In this document: positions 1-5,146 of the stretch, piece by piece
How positions within the stretch are numbered: position 1 is the stretch's first letter
How the letters are laid out: each line of letters starts with the position of its first letter
Assembly (NCBI GenBank): GCA_001940755.1
Contig: MEHH01000184.1
Coordinates: forward strand, 1 to 5,795
From: Candidatus Heimdallarchaeota archaeon AB_125
GTDB taxonomy: Archaea; Asgardarchaeota; Heimdallarchaeia; Heimdallarchaeales; Heimdallarchaeaceae
DNA length: 5,795 nucleotides
Direction: 5' to 3'
The notes under the pieces: generated by a model
What the model was told of the DNA's origin: nothing
Seen by the model: the letters and a program-made list of their open reading frames with translations, nothing else
Database searches by the model: none
Made by a program: the position numbers and the translations under genes

Positions 1-455
1 CTTTTGAATATAGCTACTACACCTGGATGAGCTTGATCATCAGTTCTGTATACACTACGAGATTCTTCAGTTCTATCTGGACGATAGATGCTGGATATCT
101 TTAGGATTGCTAAGTGAGAATCCTCTTTGGTCAAAGAGATTTCTGATCCTTCTTTTAATTGTGCAGCAAACTCTTCATCAACTTGTAAAGTAATGGGGAT
201 TGGCCAAATTATCCCAGTAACAAGTCTCATGCTTTTGAGTATGCTATTATAATCTGCTTCTACTGCAAAGCCAGTTAATGGAGAATAAACTCCTGTTGCA
301 ATACATTCCAAATCTGCTAGACCTCTTTCGTCTAACTCCCATTTGGGTAATGTCTTAGCTTTTTCTACAAGGTCATAACGTTCTGCCTCGTCTGTAATCA
401 TCAAATCAATTAATGTTCCACCATGGGGTGCAATTAATTCACTACTTTCCACCAT
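1..455 (-). CDS. sat: Sulfate adenylyltransferase (ATP sulfurylase), N-terminal part, cut by the left edge
   Basis: Catalyses ATP + sulfate to adenylyl sulfate (APS) + pyrophosphate, the first step of sulfate activation in the cytoplasm. I translated the minus strand from ATG at 455-453: 151 codons are visible of a family usually near 380-390, so the C-terminal part lies off the left edge. Seen: the family opening LIAPHGGTL (residues 7-15), LPKWELDERGLADLE (36-50), ATGVYSPLTGF (53-63), the block RLVTGIIWPIPITL (77-90) and TDDQAHPGV (138-146). These belong to the PUA-like N-terminal domain of the homo-oligomeric Sat type, not the CysD/CysN heterodimer. The catalytic QxRN and HxxH motifs would lie off the window, so activity cannot be judged. 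The usual GFM reads GFA here. A GAGG ribosome site at 466-463, 7 bases before the ATG and inside the end of cysQ, supports this start and implies coupled translation with cysQ. Confidence 0.93.
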   Translation of the reverse strand, partial: MVESSELIAPHGGTLIDLMITDEAERYDLVEKAKTLPKWELDERGLADLECIATGVYSPLTGFAVEADYNSILKSMRLVTGIIWPIPITLQVDEEFAAQLKEGSEISLTKEDSHLAILKISSIYRPDRTEESRSVYRTDDQAHPGVVAIFK

Positions 456-466
456 TTCAATTCCTC
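456..466 (-). promoter_or_regulatory. Ribosome binding site of sat inside the cysQ 3' end
   Basis: GAGG at 466-463 lies 7 bases before the sat ATG and within the last codons of cysQ. The cysQ TGA (459-457) and the sat ATG (455-453) are one base apart, which suggests translational coupling and fixes the sat start. Confidence 0.7.
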
Positions 467-1254
467 GAATTCTTAATTAAACTAAATATTCTTTCTAAAG
501 CCACACTAGATGTGCCAACGATTGAATTTACAAGAGTTTTTTCTTGATTGTATTTAAAACCTTGACCATACTGGTCACTCACTTTTCCGCCTGCTTCTTC
601 TACAATTAAATGACCTGCAGCAATGTCCCACTCATTCTTTGGGCCAAGGCTAAAGGTACCATCAGCCTTACCAGCTGCAACAACTGCTAGCTTATATGCT
701 ATAGATCCAGTAGGAATTACTTTAGCAGATTCTGTGAATTGTTCCCATTCCCCTCTCTTTGTTTCAGATCTACTAGCCAACAGAATTGGTTGCTCATCAA
801 GTTGCTCTGCTACTTTGATAGGTTCACCATTTAGATAAGCTCCCATTCCTTTGATAGCTGTATAGAGTTCATCTTTCAAAGGATTTAGTATAAGACCAAT
901 AACTGGTTCACCATACTTTACTAAAGCAACAGATATTGCATATTCAGGTATACTTTCTACAAACTCTCTTGTTCCGTCAATTGGATCTACTATCCAGACA
1001 AAATCTTTAGTAAGTCTTTCTGGACTATCCCTAGTTTCTTCTGATAACCATCCTATCTCTGGAAAAGCTTCAAAGAGTCTATCTTGTAGAATTGTATTTA
1101 CTGTCAAATCGCCGGTTGTAACTGGATCGTCACCAACCTTGAATGATTTCTCAAAACCATTCTCCACAATCACAAGTAGTGCTTTACTTGCTTCTAGAGC
1201 AGCATCACAAAGCACTTCAAATGCATTCTTTAGGTCGATGTTCACAGCTACCAC
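457..1254 (-). CDS. cysQ: 3'(2'),5'-bisphosphate nucleotidase (PAP phosphatase), CysQ-type inositol monophosphatase family
   Basis: A Mg2+-dependent phosphatase expected to turn 3'-phosphoadenosine 5'-phosphate (PAP, left after PAPS is used) into AMP in the cytoplasm. Numbering uses the 265-residue form. Seen: DPVTTGDLTVN (43-53), the SEE acidic pair (72-73), the metal-binding signature VDPIDGTREF (89-98; D90 and D93), and WDIAAGHLIVEEAGG (209-223; D210). GT-(K/R)-EF is typical of CysQ/Hal2-like members, whereas inositol monophosphatases usually have GTxNF. Length is normal for the family. Start: the open frame reaches a GTG at 1263-1261, but the good SD site GAGGTG (1268-1263) overlaps that codon. 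It sits 8 bases before an in-frame GTG at 1254-1252, which I prefer; the longer form would add three residues. One base separates its TGA from sat, so the two form an operon, and this partner argues for a sulfur role. An inositol-phosphate or other sugar-phosphate substrate remains possible. Confidence 0.88.
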   Translation of the reverse strand: MVAVNIDLKNAFEVLCDAALEASKALLVIVENGFEKSFKVGDDPVTTGDLTVNTILQDRLFEAFPEIGWLSEETRDSPERLTKDFVWIVDPIDGTREFVESIPEYAISVALVKYGEPVIGLILNPLKDELYTAIKGMGAYLNGEPIKVAEQLDEQPILLASRSETKRGEWEQFTESAKVIPTGSIAYKLAVVAAGKADGTFSLGPKNEWDIAAGHLIVEEAGGKVSDQYGQGFKYNQEKTLVNSIVGTSSVALERIFSLIKNSRN

Positions 1255-1262
1255 TTCTAGCA

Positions 1263-1268
1263 CACCTC
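1263..1268 (-). promoter_or_regulatory. Shine-Dalgarno site that decides the cysQ start
   Basis: GAGGTG is a six-base match to the anti-SD core. Its last base is the first base of the upstream GTG (1263-1261), so it cannot serve that codon. It lies 8 bases from GTG at 1254-1252. A caveat: the nearby TATA-like box would predict transcription starting near 1262, which would exclude the SD from the message. Either a farther promoter is used or initiation is nearly leaderless. Confidence 0.5.
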
Positions 1269-1281
1269 ACCCATGAGCACG

Positions 1282-1294
1282 TATATTTAAAATA
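1282..1294. promoter_or_regulatory. Near-palindromic TATA-like element, possibly bidirectional
   Basis: The AT-only run reads TATATTTAAAATA on the plus strand and TATTTTAAATATA on the minus strand. TTTAAATA fits the archaeal box A consensus. At the usual distance of about 25 bases, minus-strand transcription would begin near 1262 (cysQ operon). Plus-strand transcription would begin near 1312, entering the inverted-repeat cluster at 1303-1399. Which direction is used cannot be told from sequence. Confidence 0.45.
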
Positions 1295-1302
1295 TTGGAT
1301 AG

Positions 1303-1399
1303 AACGCATACTATGAAACTTGATTAGTTATCTTGATGTAAACTAATCGTCGTTTAAGAGTGTTGAAACACTCAAATCCCCTCATATGCGTTAAGGGGA
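1303..1399. other. Cluster of inverted repeats; candidate structured RNA, switch-like leader or regulatory site
   Basis: Four perfect pairings lie in 97 bases. P1 is AACGCATA (1303-1310) with TATGCGTT (1385-1392). P2 is GATTAGTT (1322-1329) with AACTAATC (1341-1348), loop 11. P3 is GAGTGTT (1358-1364) with AACACTC (1367-1373), loop GA. P4 is TCCCCT (1377-1382) with AGGGGA (1394-1399), whose loop contains the 3' strand of P1. P1 would enclose P2 and P3 as a three-way junction. P1 and P4 interleave with only 1-2 linking bases, so they probably exclude each other. A U-G pair (1321/1349) extends P2 only in a plus-strand RNA, a slight hint of direction. I recognise no known RNA family: no tRNA B box, no C/D boxes. 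The element lies between the methyltransferase gene's 3' end and the cysQ promoter. It could also be a set of protein-binding palindromes in DNA. Confidence 0.4.
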
Positions 1400-1543
1400 A
1401 GATTCATTGGTTTGATTTTCGAGTAAGGATTTTAAGTGGTAACTATGAACAAAGATAGGCTAAATTTTCCATGCTCTATTATATTATTCTAACTTTCATA
1501 TTTAAACACAAGAAAAAACTAAATTTCGGGATAGAACGGTTTT
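1400..1543. other. Intergenic stretch without a recognised gene
   Basis: No convincing open frame is present on either strand. It holds a TATA-like GTTTAAATATG on the minus strand (about 1508-1497). That could start a message near 1476 running through the 1303-1399 element into cysQ, with a leader of roughly 220 bases. It also holds a second copy of the 10-mer GGATAGAACG (1529-1538; first copy 1297-1306). Apart from these I see only AT-rich sequence. Confidence 0.35.
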
Positions 1544-1556
1544 CTAATGTAGAAAA
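1513..1556 (-). terminator. Possible terminator after the DNA methyltransferase gene
   Basis: A perfect 7-bp inverted repeat, TTTTCTA / TAGAAAA with a 3-base loop (1540-1556), spans the methyltransferase stop codon. A T6 run on the minus strand (1518-1513) follows about 20 bases later. The stem is AT-only and the T-run is not adjacent, so a bacterial-style intrinsic terminator is weak. Archaeal termination at the T-run alone is the more likely reading. Confidence 0.35.
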
Positions 1557-3385
1557 TCCAACAAAGAATAGTCTTGTAGTTTTGTATTTTTCTGTTGTAG
1601 TTCATGTTGTTCAAAAAAGAGTTCTTCAAGCTTTTTCTCTGTTTTAACTGACAATTTGGGGATATGCATCTTCAGTAAGAACTCTATATCTACCTGAGCT
1701 AAAGCTCGTCCTTTTTCCATACTTAAGATTCCATAGATTTTATTGAATTCTGGAGAATTTAGTACAGCTGCTAGAGCATACAAATTAGTTGTTTCATCTT
1801 TAGGTGAAACTGAATGACAATTATTGAGATGATAGTAACCTTCAGTATCAACAGCTGCAGTGATATTATACCCAGTTTGTCTCATAATGATCTTGGGTTT
1901 TTCAACAATTTCTGGATTAAATCCTCCAGACCACAATATACTTGAATCTATGTTCAGCCAGTGATTCTGGTAATCTAGAAGGAAGGGTTTTATTTGACTA
2001 CCTGAGATAATTCCACGTTTCCAAGTTTCAGATTCTTTCTGTTGGCTAATAATTTTCTTCTGTCCAATCTTACTTCGTACTCCAGTATGAACTGTAACTA
2101 TATCTTCCATCATTAGAGAGCATTTATTAATCCAACCTTGCACATATTCTTTATCTTGTATTCTAAAATACAAATTAAATCGGTTATATTCATTTGACTG
2201 GAATTCTTGTTGTTCGTTACCTAATTCATCCCAGATACCATCAAGGAAATCTTGTTGAGAGGAAATCCATCTGGCAATAAAGAGTCCATCGAAATCTGGA
2301 GAGACTTCAGTAGTTTTCTTAAGAAAAGTAATAGTGGGTCTACCGATAGTTACTCCAGTAAAGGGTTCAAAATCCAATAAAGAAATATCTAATATCTCAG
2401 AGTTTGCAAGGATGTAGGAACGAATTTTAGAATAATATCTACCAAGAAGATGAGAGTCAGGAGTGATAATTCCAAGAGTACCATTTTCTTTCAATAGTTC
2501 TAGAGATCTCTCAATGAATATTGGATAAAGACTTAATTTATACTCAGCTGAACTGAAACGATCTCTCAGATATTTCTTAAATTCTGGATGATATTTCTGT
2601 GCTTCCCTTAAACCATAAGCCATGTATGGGGGATTGGAAACAATAACATCAAATTTAGCTGAATCAGAGTTTTTGAAGTAACTAACAGGTTTGAAGGCTG
2701 GGTCAGATGATAAGCTAATCCTCTTGTTCAATAGTGAGTTTCCTAAACAGAAATTATTCTCAAGATTAGGTAAATCAAAATTTGGTAGATAAAGAGATGA
2801 AAATAACAATATTCTAAGTTTGCTGATGAATAATGCATGAGGATCTATATCAAATCCATAAAGGTTAGTTTCCAAAAATCTGTGTAGTAGGATTTGTTGC
2901 TCCTCTGTTAAAGGTAGTGAATCTTGTATAATCCTATACAATAAAGGTAAGAGTAAATTACCTGTTCCTACAGAAATATCTGCTATTCTTATCTGATTCA
3001 ATAGGCTATCTATTGTAAAGGTTTCATAAGGTTGGATAAAGAAGTCAAAGGTTTTCGAAGCTATGAATCCTGAGATATACCAAGGAGTAAAAAACTGTCC
3101 TTTCTGTTTATTAGACTCTGAAGATTTATCATAGAAAGATAAGTGATAGGGAGTTGCTAAAGTGACTAGATGAGTTTCATTTAGAGAGAAGTTTTTCGGA
3201 TCAAGAGCTACTTGGGAATCAACAGATGAATAGGAATCAAATTCAGAAAGAACAGTTCTACAATAAGAGATAAGCTGTTCTGTGTGATTAGATTTTTGAA
3301 TAAACTTGTTGAGGATAGAAAACCATCCTTTAGATGAGCTAGCAAGTTTATGAAAGAAAACTGAATCAGGATCTAAATAGTTCAA
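1544..3385 (-). CDS. Stand-alone N6-adenine DNA methyltransferase, Eco57I/TaqI type with its own target-recognition domain
   Basis: Predicted to transfer methyl from S-adenosylmethionine to N6 of adenine at a specific DNA site. Seen in order over 613 residues: motif X GQFFTPWYI (96-104); motif I ADISVGTGNLL (135-145), with IS and V where families often have PA and C; motif II YGFDIDP (176-182); catalytic motif IV NPPY (251-254); GTLGIITPDSHLL (302-314). A C-terminal domain follows (about 430-590), with GSQIKPFLLDY, KPKIIMRQTGYNITAAV and LAAVLNSPEFNKIYG, resembling TaqI-type specificity domains. The roughly 95 residues before motif X are too short for the usual type IIG nuclease domain, and I see no PD-(D/E)XK motif. 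No restriction or S-subunit gene lies beside it. The start is uncertain: TTG at 3385-3383 is the first start-like codon after the in-frame stop at 3463-3461, and no SD precedes it. It could be an orphan epigenetic enzyme or half of a split system. Confidence 0.88.
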   Translation of the reverse strand: MNYLDPDSVFFHKLASSSKGWFSILNKFIQKSNHTEQLISYCRTVLSEFDSYSSVDSQVALDPKNFSLNETHLVTLATPYHLSFYDKSSESNKQKGQFFTPWYISGFIASKTFDFFIQPYETFTIDSLLNQIRIADISVGTGNLLLPLLYRIIQDSLPLTEEQQILLHRFLETNLYGFDIDPHALFISKLRILLFSSLYLPNFDLPNLENNFCLGNSLLNKRISLSSDPAFKPVSYFKNSDSAKFDVIVSNPPYMAYGLREAQKYHPEFKKYLRDRFSSAEYKLSLYPIFIERSLELLKENGTLGIITPDSHLLGRYYSKIRSYILANSEILDISLLDFEPFTGVTIGRPTITFLKKTTEVSPDFDGLFIARWISSQQDFLDGIWDELGNEQQEFQSNEYNRFNLYFRIQDKEYVQGWINKCSLMMEDIVTVHTGVRSKIGQKKIISQQKESETWKRGIISGSQIKPFLLDYQNHWLNIDSSILWSGGFNPEIVEKPKIIMRQTGYNITAAVDTEGYYHLNNCHSVSPKDETTNLYALAAVLNSPEFNKIYGILSMEKGRALAQVDIEFLLKMHIPKLSVKTEKKLEELFFEQHELQQKNTKLQDYSLLDFLH

Positions 3386-3426
3386 TGTGATAAGAGAATC
3401 AGTTGAAAATAAAAGTTTTGTCCATA

Positions 3427-3436
3427 AGTATAAAAA
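3427..3436 (-). promoter_or_regulatory. TATA-like box for the methyltransferase gene
   Basis: The minus strand reads TTTTTATAC just after the propeller-gene T-run. The predicted start of transcription is near 3405, about 20 bases before the TTG start. It overlaps the terminator-like element, so one gene would end where the next begins. Confidence 0.4.
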
Positions 3437-3476
3437 AAATATTAGAAAAGAACTAAAATCCTATACAGTTCTTTTC
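3432..3476 (-). terminator. Hairpin plus T-run terminator of the propeller gene
   Basis: A perfect 10-bp inverted repeat, GAAAAGAACT (3476-3467 on the minus strand) with AGTTCTTTTC (3454-3445), has a 12-base loop holding the stop codon TAG (3463-3461). An eight-T run (3439-3432) follows five bases after the stem. The order stem then T-run fits termination of the minus-strand propeller gene and not of a plus-strand transcript. It suggests that the propeller and methyltransferase genes are separate transcription units despite lying on one strand about 75 bases apart. Confidence 0.6.
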
Positions 3477-4864
3477 TTTCGTTTCACGACTAATACCAAT
3501 GTACAGATTAGTAACGAGATGGAAATTGCTATTGGAACTATAGAAAATTCTTCAACTGGAAGAACATCTATTAGCTTCTTATAGAAAACATCGTAGTCGG
3601 TTCCACATGAATCGTAGTTTGTTAAATCCCACCATGTAACATGAACTGAACCTTCTCCATCAACATCTAACCATGCAGAATATGCTCCATCAGTGCTTTC
3701 TGTAGAAACAACTTGAGTTGTAGTCCAGATATCTGTTGTTGCATCCAGGTACTTATAGAAGATATCATAATCTCCTCCTCCTGCACCTAAAATGTTTGAA
3801 TTGTCTTGCCACGCAATATGAACGTTATTGAATTTATCGACTGCTAATGTTGGATCCATTGAACTTGCTGATGTACTTTCACTTGAGACTACCACCATAT
3901 CTTCCCATTCATACATTGTGTTATTCCAAACTCTGCATGCTATAATATACTTAGAAGTATATTCTATCCAAGATATGAAGATATTATCATTAGAGTCAAC
4001 TCCAAGAGCAGTGTATAGAGAAAATCCGTCACTTGGGTCTGAAACTACTTCTGTTGTTTTCCAACTGGAACTAGTGCTATTCCAGAAAGTGTAAAAGACA
4101 TCCATGTCATCTCCCGCTCCATAATAATCCGTTTCATCAATCCAACATATGTAAACATTTGAAGAATCACTTACATCCAAAGAATTGTGACCAGAATACT
4201 CTGTGCTGTTTGTAGAAACTACTTCAGTTGTATTCCATACCGAAGTTGTACTATTCCAGAATTTATAGAAAATATCTTTGTCATCTCCCGCTCCATTTAG
4301 ATTTGTGATGTCTCCCCATACGATGTGAACATTCCCTTTGGTATCAGTTACCATAGCCGACATAGAGGAACCTTCAGTACTTTCTGATGAGACTACTTCT
4401 ATTGCAGACCATGAAGAGCTTACTTTAGTCCATTTTCGATAAAAAATATCTGAATCATTTCCACAGCCAGAATATTCGGTCATATCAGTCCAAGAAACAT
4501 GTACATTTCCTGAATTGTCAACAGCTATAACAGGGCGTACGGAATCATTGGAACAGACATCAGATAAAACTTCAGTTGAAGTCCAGCTTTCAGTTTGACT
4601 GTTCCAAGATTTGAAAAAGATATCAATGTCGTCTCCAGCTCCATTGTAATCAGTTACATCTGACCAAACAATATATACGTCCCCATCATAACTTGTAGCA
4701 ATAGCAGGATAATCTGAGTTTAGAGTGCTCTCTGTGGAAACTACTTCAGTCAAAGTCCAGACAGAATCAGATTGAACAACAGATAATTGTGAAATGGCAA
4801 TAGAAAATAGAAGAAAGGATAGAAGAGCAAAAAGAGAGATTTTTTGAATTGTGTTATTATTCAT
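3461..4864 (-). CDS. Secreted, membrane-anchored seven-bladed beta-propeller protein (BNR/sialidase-like repeats)
   Basis: An exported surface protein; the substrate or partner is unknown. Seen over 467 residues: N-terminal signal segment (KISLFALLSFLLFSIAIS, 8-25); seven repeats at about 37-94, 95-152, 153-210, 211-268, 269-320, 321-380 and 381-431; then a hydrophobic anchor (about 438-460) ending in KRKKRTV. Each repeat starts near W-x-x-x-E-V-V-S-x-E-S-T, continues to an NVHIxW strand, then in most blades GAGDDxDIFYKxW. Seven repeats match a closed beta-propeller. Several N-X-S/T sequons (N203, N211, N219, N262, N314) suggest surface glycosylation. The PVEEFSIVPIAISI run before the anchor loosely recalls archaeal CTERM sorting tails, but I would not claim one. 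Start: ATG at 4864-4862 with AGGTAA at 4876-4871, spacer 6. BNR-like repeats suggest glycan or protein binding; no sialidase catalytic residues or Asp-box hallmarks are evident, so an enzyme role is not supported. Confidence 0.85.
   Translation of the reverse strand: MNNNTIQKISLFALLSFLLFSIAISQLSVVQSDSVWTLTEVVSTESTLNSDYPAIATSYDGDVYIVWSDVTDYNGAGDDIDIFFKSWNSQTESWTSTEVLSDVCSNDSVRPVIAVDNSGNVHVSWTDMTEYSGCGNDSDIFYRKWTKVSSSWSAIEVVSSESTEGSSMSAMVTDTKGNVHIVWGDITNLNGAGDDKDIFYKFWNSTTSVWNTTEVVSTNSTEYSGHNSLDVSDSSNVYICWIDETDYYGAGDDMDVFYTFWNSTSSSWKTTEVVSDPSDGFSLYTALGVDSNDNIFISWIEYTSKYIIACRVWNNTMYEWEDMVVVSSESTSASSMDPTLAVDKFNNVHIAWQDNSNILGAGGGDYDIFYKYLDATTDIWTTTQVVSTESTDGAYSAWLDVDGEGSVHVTWWDLTNYDSCGTDYDVFYKKLIDVLPVEEFSIVPIAISISLLICTLVLVVKRKKRTV
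3572..4756 (-). repeat. Seven tandem coding repeats, about 174 bases each (propeller blades)
   Basis: The blades are also similar as DNA. The 18-base word TGTCATCTCCCGCTCCAT occurs at 4105-4122 and exactly 174 bases away at 4279-4296. A two-mismatch copy lies at 4627-4644, a further 348 bases (2 x 174). The unit is therefore 58 codons, kept in register between blades 4, 3 and 1, which points to expansion by tandem duplication. Blade 5 is shorter (about 52 residues) because it lacks the Gly-Asp-rich loop; blade 6 is slightly longer. Confidence 0.8.
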
Positions 4865-4928
4865 TTTATCTTACCTACTAATAGTTTGTTTGTCTAACAT
4901 AAACAATAAGGACTCCAGATAAATAAGG
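4865..4928 (-). promoter_or_regulatory. Promoter and leader of the propeller gene
   Basis: The minus strand carries TTATTTAT at 4926-4919, a TATA-like box. It would place the transcription start near 4896 and give a leader of about 32 bases. AGGTAA at 4876-4871, six bases before the ATG, is a good ribosome site and supports the chosen start. Confidence 0.45.
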
Positions 4929-4984
4929 ATTATTGAGAAAATGGGATTAAAATAGCTTAAAATCACAAAAAATGTATCGTAGAA

Positions 4985-5022
4985 AATCTTACCACACACA
5001 ATAAAATTTACGTGGTAAGATT
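4985..5022. repeat. 11-bp perfect inverted repeat between divergent genes
   Basis: AATCTTACCAC (4985-4995) and GTGGTAAGATT (5012-5022) are perfect reverse complements around a 16-base AT-rich loop. GAAA (4982-4985) and TTTC (5024-5027 region) can add outer pairs with a small bulge. It lies about 120 bases from each gene start in the shared upstream region. It could be an operator, a hairpin RNA or a remnant of a small mobile repeat. No T-run adjoins it, so a terminator is less likely. Confidence 0.55.
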
Positions 5023-5098
5023 CTTTCGTTTCATGTTTCCGATGTTAAAACTTCAGAGTAGAGAGATTTACAGAAAATTTCATTTGAATAGGAAAATG

Positions 5099-5141
5099 TT
5101 TTATTTGATGTCTGTTAATTATAACTAGTATCCTTAGGTGA
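5099..5141 (+). promoter_or_regulatory. Promoter-like element and ribosome site of the TPR-like gene
   Basis: TTTTATTTG at 5099-5107 is a TATA-like box that would place transcription starting near 5129. AGGTGA at 5136-5141, five bases before the ATG at 5147, is a strong SD site. Together they give a short leader of about 18 bases. Confidence 0.5.
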
Positions 5142-5146
5142 ATTAT

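Noticed and set aside
623..838. Plus-strand open frame of 71 codons inside cysQ
   Set aside because: It is antisense to strongly conserved CysQ motifs, has no family features, and looks like a shadow of the real gene.
1351..1399. CRISPR repeat, because of the palindromic GTTTAAGAGTGTTGAAACACTC-like stretch
   Set aside because: Only one copy is present, with no spacers at regular intervals and no cas gene.
1372..1407. Minus-strand 11-codon frame (MNLPLNAYEGI) overlapping the inverted repeats, as a leader peptide
   Set aside because: No ribosome site and no run of regulatory codons such as Cys or Met, so attenuation is not supported.
1303..1425. tRNA or tRNA remnant in the hairpin cluster
   Set aside because: The best B-box-like word (GGTTTGATTTT at 1409) lacks key invariant bases, and no acceptor, D and T arms of the right size can be drawn.
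3387..3584. Plus-strand open frame of 65 codons across the propeller-gene end
   Set aside because: It runs antisense over the terminator hairpin and the membrane-anchor codons; low-complexity product with no ribosome site seen.
3828..4094. Plus-strand open frame of 88 codons inside the propeller gene
   Set aside because: Antisense to blades 4-6; its product only mirrors the repeat composition.
1544..4864. Methyltransferase plus neighbour as a BREX- or DISARM-like defence locus
   Set aside because: No helicase, phospholipase D, PglZ or ATPase gene is present, and the neighbour is a secreted propeller protein separated by a terminator.
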